Shown: one piece after another, positions 17,130 through 26,113 of the stretch
How the letters are laid out: each line of letters opens with the position of its first letter
How positions within the stretch are numbered: the first letter of the stretch is position 1
Source: Hydrogenophilaceae bacterium
Lineage (GTDB): Bacteria > Pseudomonadota > Gammaproteobacteria > Burkholderiales > Thiobacillaceae
Reading direction: 5' to 3'
NCBI GenBank assembly: GCA_013389025.1
Contig: JACAED010000069.1
Coordinates: 1 to 37,850, forward strand
Length of the DNA stretch: 37,850 bases
The notes under the pieces: generated by a model
The model's database searches: none
Told to the model about the DNA's origin: nothing
The model's input: only the letters and a program-made list of their open reading frames with translations
Translations under genes and position numbers: made by a program

Positions 17130-17473
17130 GGCAGTCTCTCGTTACTGTTTTCGTTGTCGGGTGCTGTTTCCTGCGCCACCCATTGCAAATAATCAGGCAA
17201 TCCGCACTCGGTTGCGACCGCGAGGATTTCGGGGAGTTCGTAAGGATGGCAGGCTTTCAAGGCAGACTCAAGCCGGTCATAATTGTCCGGTGTGGTTTTT
17301 GCCATCATCAAGACCTCGCGGGAATTTTCAATTTGCCCCTGCCAGCGATAAATTGAAGTCAGGCCGGGCATGATGCTGACGCAGGCGGCAATTTTCTTGT
17401 CAATCAGGATTTCGGCCGCATTTCGAGCGGTTTCTTCGTCCGGAAAGGTGGAAAGGACAATCATCGCGGCCAT
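17126..17473 (-). CDS. cutA: CutA-type divalent ion tolerance protein
   Basis: Small trimeric cytosolic protein of the CutA1 family, linked to copper/divalent metal tolerance, with uncertain molecular role. From the ATG 17471-17473 it has 115 residues. Family marks: IVLSTFPDEETARNAAEILI, KKIAACVSIMPGLTSIYRWQG and the C-terminal HPYELPEILAV. A second ATG three codons later is equally possible; starts further upstream add non-family sequence. Its end overlaps the dsbD start (ATGA), the common cutA-dsbD coupling in proteobacteria. Confidence 0.92.
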   Translation of the reverse strand: MAAMIVLSTFPDEETARNAAEILIDKKIAACVSIMPGLTSIYRWQGQIENSREVLMMAKTTPDNYDRLESALKACHPYELPEILAVATECGLPDYLQWVAQETAPDNENSNERLP

Positions 17474-17565
17474 GGATTTGATTCTATAAAGATAGGGTAG
17501 CGGATTGAACTGGCACAAATAGCCCAAAGCTGAGGGTTAATCATGATTTTATCGGGGAACCTTAC

Positions 17566-17994
17566 ATGCAAGCCCGGCTTTTGTTAATGGCTTTGCTATT
17601 CTTTCCGGTCGCTGAAGCGCTGACCATATTCGGGTCGGCAAACACATTTGGCTGGTGGACCATGGCCTGGCTGGTCTCTGCCTTTGTTGCAGGATTGCTG
17701 CTCATCCGCTATGAAAGGCTGGCCTTTGCACCGCGCATGATGTTTAACCTGCGGCAAGGGAAAAGTCCTTTCAGGGCGCTTTATCTTTCCACCCGATTGT
17801 TTCTGGCCGGCGGTCTGCTGATGTTTCCCGGGCTGATTACGGATATTTTGGCGTTTATCCTGTTGCTGATACCCGGAACATGGCGCCAGTCATCTTTCAT
17901 CAGGCGCAGGGCCGCCAATGATGACATCATTGAAGGCGAGTTCAGCCGAGAGGTGGAAGCGATTTCAGACAGGTTTCCACGTCGGGAAATCTGA
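17566..17994 (+). CDS. fxsA: FxsA-family membrane protein
   Basis: A 142-residue inner-membrane protein of the FxsA family, known in E. coli for relieving phage T7 exclusion by F plasmids; the cellular role is unclear. Four hydrophobic segments are visible, with the family-like stretch LFLAGGLLMFPGLITDILAFILLL in the second half, interrupted here only for length, and a basic C-terminal tail. GGGGAA lies upstream of the ATG. It diverges from cutA, and its last 53 bases overlap the convergent end of the SDR-like gene. Confidence 0.88.
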   Translation: MQARLLLMALLFFPVAEALTIFGSANTFGWWTMAWLVSAFVAGLLLIRYERLAFAPRMMFNLRQGKSPFRALYLSTRLFLAGGLLMFPGLITDILAFILLLIPGTWRQSSFIRRRAANDDIIEGEFSREVEAISDRFPRREI

Positions 17995-18832
17995 GCCGCG
18001 CCTTCAGCTCTTTTTTCATTCTCGTATTATCAAGTATGCGCGATTCGTTCAAGAACGACAGCAATGCCGGCGACAGGATTTGCTGGGCTTCGGCGCGAGT
18101 GATGCGTGGACTGCGGGCCAGTTTGAAATGGTCCGCGACCATGTCGAAGTAGTCTCCCATTTTTTTTACGCTGTCATCAACGGCGTGATAGACCCTGTTG
18201 GGTTTTCCGCGAAATAGCGCAAGCCAGACCAGTCTGGCCAGGTCTTCCGCATGGATGTGGTTGATGTAACTGTCTTCGTCACGATGCACGGCTGGAGTTT
18301 TCTTGAGAATGCGCTCGATCGGCAGCCTGTCCGCCGCGTAGATGCCTGGCGCACGAAGAATGCTCAGCCGGATACCGTTCCGGGTGGCAAAGCGGCGCAG
18401 TTGCCTTTCTGCGTCTACCCTTCTTTTGGCACGATTGCTGGTAGCTGCTGTCGGACGATGCTCAAAAACCATTTCGCCATTGCAGTTTCCATATACGCCA
18501 CTTGTACTGATATAGACCATCCGGCGTGGTAGACTGCCCCGCTTTGCAGCGGCTTTGCCAAGTGCGGCAATGAGATGCCGGGTACGATGATCGCCATCCG
18601 AGTCAACCGATGGCGGAGCCAGATGGACGACCCATGGCGCGAGACCTGCCAGTCGATCGAGACTGGAGCGTTGATCCAGATTGGCCAGCAACGGAATGGC
18701 TGGTGTCTGCCGTATCCTGGCGATCGTTTCGCTGGATCGGGCGAGGCCGATCATGCGCGACCAGGGCTGTCCGGAAGCCAGACGCTGGCCGATGTCGCCC
18801 ATGCCCACAACGAGTAATGCCTGTTTTTTCAT
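17942..18832 (-). CDS. SDR-like NAD(P)-dependent epimerase/dehydratase family protein
   Basis: A 296-residue extended-SDR-like protein. From the ATG 18830-18832 it reads MKKQALLVVGMGDIGQRLA, a Rossmann GxGxxG nucleotide site. Then come WVVHLAPPS, a YISTSGVYGN strand and LSILRAPGIYAADRLP, all typical of NAD-dependent epimerases. The usual YxxxK catalytic pair is not evident: the equivalent stretch reads SNRAKRRVDAE, so catalysis is uncertain. Substrate is unknown. It converges on and overlaps fxsA, and its start codon is 9 bases from that of the divergent ferredoxin reductase gene. Confidence 0.8.
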   Translation of the reverse strand: MKKQALLVVGMGDIGQRLASGQPWSRMIGLARSSETIARIRQTPAIPLLANLDQRSSLDRLAGLAPWVVHLAPPSVDSDGDHRTRHLIAALGKAAAKRGSLPRRMVYISTSGVYGNCNGEMVFEHRPTAATSNRAKRRVDAERQLRRFATRNGIRLSILRAPGIYAADRLPIERILKKTPAVHRDEDSYINHIHAEDLARLVWLALFRGKPNRVYHAVDDSVKKMGDYFDMVADHFKLARSPRITRAEAQQILSPALLSFLNESRILDNTRMKKELKARLRFPDVETCLKSLPPLG

Positions 18833-18841
18833 GCCTGAATC

Positions 18842-19858
18842 ATGCCATATCAAATAATCCTGCAGCCCAGCGGCCATCACCTTACCGTCAATGAGGATGA
18901 AACAATCCTGTCCGCCGCATTAAGGGAAGGCTTTTCCTTGCCTTATGGCTGTCGTAACGGCGCCTGCGGTTCCTGCAAGGGCAGGGTGCTTGAGGGCAAG
19001 ATTGATTATGGAAAATATCAGTCCAATACGCTCAAGCCCGAGGAAATCGAGGAGGGCAAGGCCCTGCTTTGCGTTGCGAGGCCGCTTTCCGATCTGGTGC
19101 TGGAAGTAAAGGAAATACGCGTGGCGGGTGAGGTTCCGGTAAAAACCCTGCCCTGCCGGGTGCAAAAGCTGGAAAAGCTCGTGGACGACGTCATGCTCAT
19201 GCAGTTGAAGCTGCCCGCAAATGAGCGGCTGCAGTTTCTTGCCGGGCAATATATCGATTTTCTGCTCAAGGACGGCAGGCGCCGCAGTTATTCCATCGCC
19301 AATCCGCCTCATGCGGACGAGTTCATCGAACTGCATTTGAGACATGTTCCTGGAGGGCGTTTTACCGATCAGGTATTCACCACGATGAAGGAAAGGGACA
19401 TCCTGCGTTTTGAGGGACCGCATGGCAGCTTTTTCATCCGTGAAGAATCCGACAAGCCGATCATCTTCGTCGCAGGAGGGACCGGCTTTGCACCCATCAA
19501 GGGAATGATCGAGCACTTGTTTGCGGAGGAAACAGACCGCCAACTCATCCTGTATTGGGGCGCCCGCGCAAAAAAGGATATCTACCTGCCAGAGCTTCCT
19601 GTCAGGTGGCAACAGCAGCACGCCAATTTCACCTTCATTCCGGTGTTGTCCGATCCCATGCCGGAAGATGACTGGCAAGGCCGGACAGGATATGTGCATC
19701 AAGCGGTTCTTGGCGATTTCAGCGATCTCTCGGGTTACGAAGTCTATGCCTGCGGCGCGCCCGTCATGGTCGATGCGGCGCGTGCGGCCTTCACTCAGAC
19801 ACGTCGTTTGCCCGAAGATGCGTTCTATGCCGATTCGTTCGTGTACCAGTCCGATTGA
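18842..19858 (+). CDS. Ferredoxin-domain NAD(P)H reductase ('CDP-6-deoxy-delta-3,4-glucoseen reductase' type)
   Basis: A 338-residue electron-transfer flavoprotein. The N-terminal plant-type 2Fe-2S domain has Cys37, Cys42, Cys45 and Cys77 (PYGCRNGACGSCKG). It is followed by a ferredoxin-reductase FAD domain with RRSYSIANPP and an NAD domain with FVAGGTGFAPIKGMIEH and YACGAP. The usual database name comes from AscD/RfbI homologues, but no deoxysugar genes are nearby, so the real partner is probably a different oxygenase or reductase. The start is well supported by family alignment. It has no clear Shine-Dalgarno, and its leader must lie inside the divergent SDR-like gene. Confidence 0.9.
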   Translation: MPYQIILQPSGHHLTVNEDETILSAALREGFSLPYGCRNGACGSCKGRVLEGKIDYGKYQSNTLKPEEIEEGKALLCVARPLSDLVLEVKEIRVAGEVPVKTLPCRVQKLEKLVDDVMLMQLKLPANERLQFLAGQYIDFLLKDGRRRSYSIANPPHADEFIELHLRHVPGGRFTDQVFTTMKERDILRFEGPHGSFFIREESDKPIIFVAGGTGFAPIKGMIEHLFAEETDRQLILYWGARAKKDIYLPELPVRWQQQHANFTFIPVLSDPMPEDDWQGRTGYVHQAVLGDFSDLSGYEVYACGAPVMVDAARAAFTQTRRLPEDAFYADSFVYQSD

Positions 19859-19864
19859 CGCCGT

Positions 19865-21040
19865 CTAACCGGCTCTACGGCAAAGCTCCAGAGCCTTTTT
19901 CAGGTGCCTGCATGCCTCGCCCATCTGACCGGTTTGTTCCTTGAGGGCGGCCAGGGCAAGATGAGCATCGACATTGGGTGCCACGGCAAGACTCGCTTCG
20001 GCATAGCTTTGTGCCTTGCCCCACAGCTTTTCATGCGCGCATAAATCCGCCAGCGACATGAGCAGGGCACCATCATGCGGATGCTCTGTGAGCCATTTTT
20101 CCGCGCGCTCAATTTGTTTCAGGGGATTCTTTCCGACAATTTGCCCATAGCGTGCTGTCAGGGACTCGTCCCAGCTGGTGTTGAGGGCGGCCTCCAGTAT
20201 GTCTACTGCCGTGTCATTCCCGCCCAATTCCTTGAAAGCATTGGCGGCTTCAAGGGCATTGACGGGATCTGTCCTGAACGCTTCGGGCAATTTTCTCCAG
20301 TATTCGAGCAAGCCCTTGTCATCACTGGCGCGTCGCCTGATATTGCCAAGGTGTGCGTTGCGCCTTACATGATCCAGCGCCGCGGGTTCAAGCGCATTCG
20401 ACTTGGCAAGTTGTTCGGCGAGTTTGAGGACATCATCCCATTGGCCAAGCATTTGACGCGCCTTGAGTTCCAGGCGAGACAGAGCGGTGTGGGCCGGGGC
20501 AATCACCTTGCCTGCCTCAATCGCTGTAAGTGCGCCGGTGGCATCGCGTTCTGAAAGCCGGGTTTCGGCTTCGGCAAACAAGGCGGCAAGTGGCGATTCG
20601 CTTTCCCGGGCTTCTGCAAGATAGGCATCCCGACGAGAATAAGCACGGATTTCCGCTGCTGAACGAGCGGCCAGCACGCGGCCCAGCTGAATCCTCTGCG
20701 GATCGGACTGGATTCGTGATGCCAGCTTCTCTGCTTCCTGATAACGGCCTTCCAGGTATGCGGCCAACGCATCCGTGAATAATGCATTCTGCCTTTCGGC
20801 TTCCCGTCGCTGATGCCGGGCTTTTACTGCTTCGGGCAAATTGAGCGTAATGATCGCGAGCCGGGTTAAAAGATAAGCCCCGGTTACCAGCATGGCCAGC
20901 AGGAGCAGAAAGCTGACAAATGAAAGTTCGGCTCTCCAGGGTGGATAGACCAGGACGACGTAACCTGGATCATACCGTCCTGCCAGAGCAAGACCTACGG
21001 CCATGATGGCGATGACAATGAGCGAAACCAGCCAGCGCAT
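19865..21040 (-). CDS. hemY: HemY-like membrane TPR protein
   Basis: A 391-residue inner-membrane protein of the proteobacterial HemY family (distinct from the protoporphyrinogen oxidase HemY of Bacillus). Two membrane helices at about residues 5-21 and 40-62 enclose the family motif GYVVLVYPPWRAELS. The rest is TPR-like helical repeats (YLEGRYQEAEKLA and others). It is linked to heme biosynthesis only by operon position. Its ATG shares one base with the hemX stop (TAATG), so translation is coupled. It is the last gene of hemCDXY. Confidence 0.9.
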   Translation of the reverse strand: MRWLVSLIVIAIMAVGLALAGRYDPGYVVLVYPPWRAELSFVSFLLLLAMLVTGAYLLTRLAIITLNLPEAVKARHQRREAERQNALFTDALAAYLEGRYQEAEKLASRIQSDPQRIQLGRVLAARSAAEIRAYSRRDAYLAEARESESPLAALFAEAETRLSERDATGALTAIEAGKVIAPAHTALSRLELKARQMLGQWDDVLKLAEQLAKSNALEPAALDHVRRNAHLGNIRRRASDDKGLLEYWRKLPEAFRTDPVNALEAANAFKELGGNDTAVDILEAALNTSWDESLTARYGQIVGKNPLKQIERAEKWLTEHPHDGALLMSLADLCAHEKLWGKAQSYAEASLAVAPNVDAHLALAALKEQTGQMGEACRHLKKALELCRRAG

Positions 21041-22044
21041 TACTGGCGTGCTTCCCTGAATCGTTGCACGGCGGTCTGGCTTTCTTTCAGATCTGGCAAG
21101 GATCTTTCAACCCTGATTCCGGCAAGCGTGCGAAGTTCTTTCACGGCCGACACGACGGTGGCATCCAGGGTATTGAAGTACCGGCCAAGCAGTTTCAGAC
21201 TGGCATCCAGATCCGATTTGTAGCCGTTTTCGTCATGCATCAGCACAGAGAGACGTGCGCTAAGCAAGCGGAGCTTCAGATTCTGGCGAAGGAAATACTC
21301 CTGTTCGGGTGTCAGCAGTGCCGGTTCGCCCTGATCCATCCTGCGTATCTGTACCAGGTTTTTCAGTTCGGCCAGCAGATCATGGGTAATCGGCCCTTTG
21401 GGTTTCCTGCCATGGCTGCCGGTCTGGGTATGAGAGCTGGACAGCGGCCATTTGTCGATGCCATTGATCTGCGCGATGAGCCGCATGCTGATGCCCGCCT
21501 GATCGAAATCCGGAACGGCCCGCAATTTGGCCAGGTCATTGCTGATGGCCTGGCGGATAGCCGTGAATTGTGGCTTGTCCAGTCTTTGCAAACGCAGATC
21601 GGCGGTTTCAAGGGCCACGATTGCGGCCCTGAGGTTTCCGGCCAGTTGAAGCTGTTGGCTTGCCGTCAGGATGATTTGTTCGATATCCGCCAGCGCCCAT
21701 TGGTCGCGATCACGCGAAAGTTCCTTGTACAAGGATTCGAGCGCCAGCTGCTGTTCCCTGGAATTGGCCAGTTGGGACTCGACTTGAGCAAGCCTTGATA
21801 AGGTCTCGCGCGTCATGTCATCGGCATTTCGGGCAAGCAGCCGGCTTTCCTTGACCGAGGCATCGAATTCTGACAATTTCCGTGCGAGTTCGGTCTTCGC
21901 GCTGCGCGATTGGTCCCGGCTATCCAGCCATACGCCGGCAGACAGAAGGGTCGCAACGATGCCCAATGCCACTCCCCAGCTGAAATGAAAGGAACGGCCG
22001 TGGCTGGCAGGTGATGGATGATGATCGGCAGGATGACTATTCAT
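21040..22044 (-). CDS. hemX: HemX-like protein
   Basis: A 334-residue membrane-anchored protein of the HemX family. These proteins are often labelled uroporphyrinogen-III C-methyltransferase, but they lack a methyltransferase fold; their function is unproven. A basic/His-rich cytoplasmic start precedes a helix at about residues 23-43. A periplasmic coiled coil follows (SARRNADDMTRETL-like to LYKELSRDRDQ), and the C-terminal helical domain has FLRQNLKLRLLSARL. It overlaps hemD by ATGA and hemY by one base. Confidence 0.9.
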   Translation of the reverse strand: MNSHPADHHPSPASHGRSFHFSWGVALGIVATLLSAGVWLDSRDQSRSAKTELARKLSEFDASVKESRLLARNADDMTRETLSRLAQVESQLANSREQQLALESLYKELSRDRDQWALADIEQIILTASQQLQLAGNLRAAIVALETADLRLQRLDKPQFTAIRQAISNDLAKLRAVPDFDQAGISMRLIAQINGIDKWPLSSSHTQTGSHGRKPKGPITHDLLAELKNLVQIRRMDQGEPALLTPEQEYFLRQNLKLRLLSARLSVLMHDENGYKSDLDASLKLLGRYFNTLDATVVSAVKELRTLAGIRVERSLPDLKESQTAVQRFREARQ

Positions 22045-22814
22045 GATTGGAAGAATTTAACCATACCATCCAGCAGTCCAGAATCACTCCCCTTGGTGGT
22101 GACGACCGTATGGATGCCACGGTTGCGTGCAGCAATGGCAATACGTTCGTGCAGCACAAAAAATGGGATCGATGCGATTTGTTGAAGATTCTCTGAACCG
22201 GCCATCTCAAGCAGGTTCACAAGCCCCTCAGAACTGGTCACGGTAATTGCGGACAGATTGGTTTGACGCAATATATCGGGCAGGGTGTTATTGGACGAAT
22301 CGGGCCTGGCGCGGTGATAGCATTCGGCATAATCGATTTCCGCTCCACGTTTACGCAAGGTGTCGGCCAGCAGTTCGCGACCGCCTTCGCCACGAAAGAT
22401 GATGATTCGTTTGCCGGCCACTTTTTTCATGCCGGAAAGCTTTAGCAGGGATTCGCTGTCAGCCTGATCCTCCGGTGAAATGATATCTCTGAACCCCATG
22501 GTCTCAAGTCTGCGCGCGGTAGCCTGCCCCACAGCAGCCACCGCAATATCTGATGGCCATTCTCGCCTGGCCAATATTGACTTCAAGCACCACTCGGCTG
22601 CAGTTGGGCTGATGAAAATGGCCAGATCGTAGCTGTCCAGCTGTTCAATCCGACGATCCAGGGTGGCAGGATCCGAGGGCCCAAGAATTTCAATGGCCGG
22701 GCAAATCACAGGCACGCCTCCGGCCGATTCAACAAGTTTTGCCAACCGATCCGACTGCTCCCTGGGGCGGGTGACCAGAATGCGTTTACCTTCCAGCGGC
22801 CGGTTTGGATTCAC
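22041..22814 (-). CDS. hemD: Uroporphyrinogen-III synthase
   Basis: Closes hydroxymethylbilane to uroporphyrinogen III. The HemD fold is recognised from GKRILVTRPREQSDRLAKL near the start, DLAIFISPTAAEW, VAAVGQATARRLE and the C-terminal SGLLDGMVKFF. I start it at the GTG 22812-22814, 16 bases after the hemC stop, giving 257 residues. The open frame extends 54 codons further upstream but that part overlaps hemC and is not HemD-like; a TTG at 22838 is another option. It overlaps hemX by four bases. Confidence 0.88.
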   Translation of the reverse strand: MNPNRPLEGKRILVTRPREQSDRLAKLVESAGGVPVICPAIEILGPSDPATLDRRIEQLDSYDLAIFISPTAAEWCLKSILARREWPSDIAVAAVGQATARRLETMGFRDIISPEDQADSESLLKLSGMKKVAGKRIIIFRGEGGRELLADTLRKRGAEIDYAECYHRARPDSSNNTLPDILRQTNLSAITVTSSEGLVNLLEMAGSENLQQIASIPFFVLHERIAIAARNRGIHTVVTTKGSDSGLLDGMVKFFQS

Positions 22815-22830
22815 AAGATGAACAGAAGGA

Positions 22831-23757
22831 TCAGCCAAGGGAGGCAATGATGTGTTCTGCACCCTGGCTGCGCAGGGCCTGCGCCAGTTGCTGACCCAGG
22901 TTTTCCGGGTTATCCGGCGTTCCCGTGACCTGGGAATGTATGAACGGTTCGCCATGAGGATGTGAGACGAAGCCACGCAAATACAGAAGATTGCTGTTCA
23001 GCGTGGCATACACGCCCAGGGGCACCTGGCAGCTACCGCCAAGCTGCCTCGATACTTCGCGCTCCGCGCGTACGCAGGACGCAGTATCCCGGTGATGCAA
23101 AGGCGCCAGCAATGGCAGCAGGTCTACACGATCAGAGCGGATTTCGATTCCAAGTGCGCCTTGTCCTGCTGCAGGAAGACTTTGTTCGGGTTCAAGCAGG
23201 GAAGCAATGCGATCGGTGTAGCCCAGGCGTTTTAGTCCGGCCGCCGCAAGGATGATGGCGTCATACAGTCCTTCGTCGAGCTTGCGAAGGCGCGTATTGA
23301 CATTGCCTCTCAGCGGTTGAACGTCGAGGTGCGGATAGCGGGCGCGCAGTTGCGACTCGCGCCGGAGACTTGAGGTGCCGACGACAGCCGCCGGCGGCAA
23401 GTCCGAAAGCTGGCGGAACTTGTTGGAAACGAAGGCATCTCGCGGATCTTCGCGTTCGCCGATGGCGGCCAGGGAAAACCCCTCTGGAAGAGTCATCGGC
23501 ACATCCTTGAGAGAATGAACGGCAAGGTCCGCGCGGCCTTCCAGAAGGGCCTGTTCGAGCTCCTTGACAAAAAGGCCCTTGCCCCCGATTTTGTTGAGTG
23601 TGACATCAAGAATCCGGTCACCCTGTGTGGTCATGCCCAATAATTCGACCTGCAAGCCGGGATGCAATGCCATTAACCGGTCACGGACATGGTGAGCCTG
23701 CCAAAGGGCCAGTGCGCTTTCACGGGTGGCTATGATCAGAGGTCGCTTGAGGGTCAT
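22831..23757 (-). CDS. hemC: Porphobilinogen deaminase (hydroxymethylbilane synthase)
   Basis: Polymerises four porphobilinogens into hydroxymethylbilane in heme synthesis. The 308 residues match the family. The dipyrromethane cofactor attaches at Cys243 in [13 protein letters not shown], and the catalytic aspartate is in [13 protein letters not shown]. Other marks are [20 protein letters not shown] and [12 protein letters not shown]. It is the first gene of hemCDXY and diverges from the thioredoxin-like gene, with a 92-base gap that carries a candidate promoter. Confidence 0.97.
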   Translation of the reverse strand: MTLKRPLIIATRESALALWQAHHVRDRLMALHPGLQVELLGMTTQGDRILDVTLNKIGGKGLFVKELEQALLEGRADLAVHSLKDVPMTLPEGFSLAAIGEREDPRDAFVSNKFRQLSDLPPAAVVGTSSLRRESQLRARYPHLDVQPLRGNVNTRLRKLDEGLYDAIILAAAGLKRLGYTDRIASLLEPEQSLPAAGQGALGIEIRSDRVDLLPLLAPLHHRDTASCVRAEREVSRQLGGSCQVPLGVYATLNSNLLYLRGFVSHPHGEPFIHSQVTGTPDNPENLGQQLAQALRSQGAEHIIASLG

Positions 23758-23803
23758 GAAATTGGTAGTAAATTACGCTTTCGCCGGGGGGTGATTTGCC
23801 GCA

Positions 23804-23830
23804 TATTTAGGTGGCATTTGGCCACATCAA
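23804..23830 (-). promoter_or_regulatory. Candidate sigma-70 promoter of hemC
   Basis: On the minus strand TTGATG (23825-23830) and TAAATA (23804-23809) are 15 bases apart, or 16 to the overlapping AAATAT. The spacer includes GTGGC/GCCAC, a small inverted repeat that might bind a regulator. The spacing is short, so this is tentative. Confidence 0.3.
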
Positions 23831-23849
23831 TTAATGGAGTCCGAATTCG

Positions 23850-24338
23850 ATGAGATATAGCTTTCTGGCTGTTGGCATTCTAGCATGGGCGCTGGGCTTG
23901 CCCTTGCATGCCGCGGACCATGGCGATGTTCCACTTACTGACAGCCTCAAGCAGGAAGGCAGGGATGCGGCACACCGCAAGGTGCCGATCATGCTGTTGT
24001 TTGCCAGTCCCGAATGCCATTATTGCGAACGTGTAAAAAACGAGTTTCTCGGGCCCATGGTTAAAGACCCGGCTTATCGTGACAAGGTCATCATTCGCCA
24101 GGTTGAGGTGGGGTCTGACTGGAATCTTGTGGGGTTTGACGGAAAAAAGACCACTCATGGCGCCTATGCCGCCGGCCAGAAAGTCTTCATGGTGCCAACT
24201 GTGAAAGTGGTGGATGCGCAGGGCAAGGAACTTTCCAAACCAATCGTGGGCTTGCTGACCCCGGACTTCTATTTCGGCTACATCGAGTCGGCAATTGACG
24301 AGGGGCTGGATAAAATTCGCGGCAAAAAGAAGAACTAA
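23850..24338 (+). CDS. Periplasmic thioredoxin-fold protein with CHYC site
   Basis: A 162-residue exported protein. The signal peptide ends about Ala21-Ala22 (LPLHAAD). The thioredoxin-like domain has the redox pair Cys56/Cys59 in LLFASPECHYCERVKNEF, and VPTVKVVDAQGKEL supplies the cis-proline. The CxxC context resembles SoxW/DsbE-like single-domain thioredoxins, but the client is unknown. A basic tail ends KIRGKKKN. GGAG lies about 11 bases before the ATG. It diverges from hemC and converges on algR, the two stop codons overlapping by four bases. Confidence 0.82.
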   Translation: MRYSFLAVGILAWALGLPLHAADHGDVPLTDSLKQEGRDAAHRKVPIMLLFASPECHYCERVKNEFLGPMVKDPAYRDKVIIRQVEVGSDWNLVGFDGKKTTHGAYAAGQKVFMVPTVKVVDAQGKELSKPIVGLLTPDFYFGYIESAIDEGLDKIRGKKKN

Positions 24339-25096
24339 CGGAAGTAGTCCCGCAGCTGTGAATATTGCCTGCGGCTGACGGGAAGTGCCTCATCCAGGCC
24401 ACGCAACCGTACGAAATGGCCATCGTCGTTGCCAGCCAGTTTGCCGACCTGTTCGATCAGATCCTTCGCAACCAGACAATTTCGGTGGATGCGCAGGAAG
24501 CGGTCCCCAAACTCGGACTCCAGCTTGATTAGTGATTCTTCAAGCAGGTATTCACGTTCAAGGGTTTTGACCGTGATGTATTTCAGTTCAGCCTTGAGAT
24601 ATAGGATTTCCTCAACCGGCACCAGACGAAGTTTGCCCTTTTCCGACAGGGAAAGATGGGTTCTTGCCTTGGGATGGGCTTGTCTCAGAGCATCCAGGGT
24701 TGACTGGGTCAGACTCTTTGCCTTGCCCAGGGCGGCAACCAGTCGCTCGGCGCGGACAGGCTTCATCAGGTAATCCACGGCATTGACTTCAAATGCCTGG
24801 CAGGCGTAATTGTCATATGCGGTGGTAAAGATGATGGCAGGCGGACGATGCAGCTTTTGCAGGTGCTGGGCGACTTCGATGCCGTCCATGCCGGGCATGC
24901 GGATGTCCAGCAATAGCGCATCCAGCCTTTCGCGTTGCGCGGTTTCCAGCGCATCCACGCCATTGTCGCTTTCGCCGACCACCTGCAGGGGCAGTCTTTG
25001 ACTGCAATCTTCAAGAACCTCACAAAGACGACGTCGAGCAGGCGCCTCGTCATCCACGACGAGAAGGCGCAACGGGGTTTCGGTGTTTGTTTGCAC
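24335..25096 (-). CDS. algR: LytTR response regulator AlgR
   Basis: Two-component response regulator with a CheY-like receiver (phosphoacceptor Asp64 in LLLDIRMPGMDG, acidic pocket VVDDE, TTAYDNYA, MKPVRAE) and a C-terminal LytTR DNA-binding domain from about residue 146 (GKLRLVPVEEILYL, FLRIHRNCLVAKDLI). In Pseudomonas, AlgR controls alginate and type IV pilus twitching. The start is the GTG 25094-25096, which matches the family N-terminus; no Shine-Dalgarno is visible. The first 47 bases overlap the end of algZ, as expected for coupled expression. Confidence 0.9.
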   Translation of the reverse strand: MQTNTETPLRLLVVDDEAPARRRLCEVLEDCSQRLPLQVVGESDNGVDALETAQRERLDALLLDIRMPGMDGIEVAQHLQKLHRPPAIIFTTAYDNYACQAFEVNAVDYLMKPVRAERLVAALGKAKSLTQSTLDALRQAHPKARTHLSLSEKGKLRLVPVEEILYLKAELKYITVKTLEREYLLEESLIKLESEFGDRFLRIHRNCLVAKDLIEQVGKLAGNDDGHFVRLRGLDEALPVSRRQYSQLRDYFR

Positions 25097-26099
25097 GGGT
25101 ATAGGGCAAGCTGATATGCACCTGATATACGGCTCCCATCAACTCTGACTTGAGGGTGGCATCCAGGTCGAAATGCAAAGCCAGACGTTCGCGGATATTG
25201 CCCAGGGCCAGTTTGTTGCCTGCATGATGCGAACCGGATTCTGCATAGGGATTGCGGATCACGATATGCACCCTATCGCCGCTGCGGTAGATATTCAGAC
25301 TGATCTGACCCGGTTCACGATGAGGCTCGATTCCGTGATATACGGCGTTTTCAACCAGCGGCTGGATGACAAGCGGCGGTATCAGCGCGTCGGACGGCAT
25401 CTTGTCGACGTGCCAGTCAACCGACAAACGGTCACCCAGGCGGAGTTGTTCAAGACCCAGATAGGCCCGCGTCAGATCAATTTCATCCTGCAGTGATACA
25501 AGATCGCGGTTTTCGCGCATTAGTGCGCGAAACAGTTCGGACAGGTCTTCAAGCGCATGTTCCGCCCTTCGGGGGTCGGTCCGGACGAGCGAAAGGACGG
25601 CATTGAGGCTGTTGAACAGGAAATGCGGGCGAATTCTCGCTTGAAGCGCCTGCAAGCGCGCTTCCGTAACCGCCGGGGAAAGGGCCATGCCGCGCAGATG
25701 GAGATATCCGCTCAGTAGCATGCTCATCAGGAAGCTGAAGCTCAGGGTCTGAAACGGGTCAAGCAGGCTGGCATCGGGCAGCAAACGGTTGAGGAGCCAG
25801 GTTGTCAGGACTGGAACCAGGGCACCGGTGAGAAAGAAGACAAACATTCCGCGCGAATAGTCCAGTGTCCGCACGATTGACGATATCAGGCAAAGGGCCA
25901 GCAAAGTCAGAAGTAGTGCGGGTTGAATCAGTGCCGATCGCTCTGAAAAGCTTGAAAGACCCTCGTTCAGACCCGGTGAATCGGCAAAGGCTGCGAACAG
26001 GGCAGCTGATTCGACAGCAATAATGACTCGCAAACTTGTACCCAAATGACAGAAATTCGGCAAAACACCCAGCCGGTTGTTATGATTTTTACTTTGCAT
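25050..26099 (-). CDS. algZ: AlgZ/FimS-type sensor histidine kinase
   Basis: Membrane sensor kinase of the LytS/AlgZ class and likely partner of AlgR. It has hydrophobic segments at about residues 22-40, 58-76, 86-104 and 117-136. The His_kinase domain has [15 protein letters not shown] with His159 as the expected phosphosite, then an ATPase N-box [16 protein letters not shown] and [13 protein letters not shown]. The C-terminus runs on to PVAPSRRG because it overlaps algR. The start at 26099 is only 14 bases from the divergent argH start. A TTG at 26063 is an alternative. Confidence 0.88.
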   Translation of the reverse strand: MQSKNHNNRLGVLPNFCHLGTSLRVIIAVESAALFAAFADSPGLNEGLSSFSERSALIQPALLLTLLALCLISSIVRTLDYSRGMFVFFLTGALVPVLTTWLLNRLLPDASLLDPFQTLSFSFLMSMLLSGYLHLRGMALSPAVTEARLQALQARIRPHFLFNSLNAVLSLVRTDPRRAEHALEDLSELFRALMRENRDLVSLQDEIDLTRAYLGLEQLRLGDRLSVDWHVDKMPSDALIPPLVIQPLVENAVYHGIEPHREPGQISLNIYRSGDRVHIVIRNPYAESGSHHAGNKLALGNIRERLALHFDLDATLKSELMGAVYQVHISLPYTRANKHRNPVAPSRRG

Positions 26100-26113
26100 C
26101 TCGAGTTGTCATC

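Noticed and set aside
22815-22976. N-terminal extension of hemD into hemC
   Set aside because: Arg-rich, unlike HemD, and fully inside hemC coding sequence.
26036-26113. N-terminal extension of argH
   Set aside because: It overlaps algZ and its leader and is unlike ArgH; the ATG 26114 gives the canonical start.
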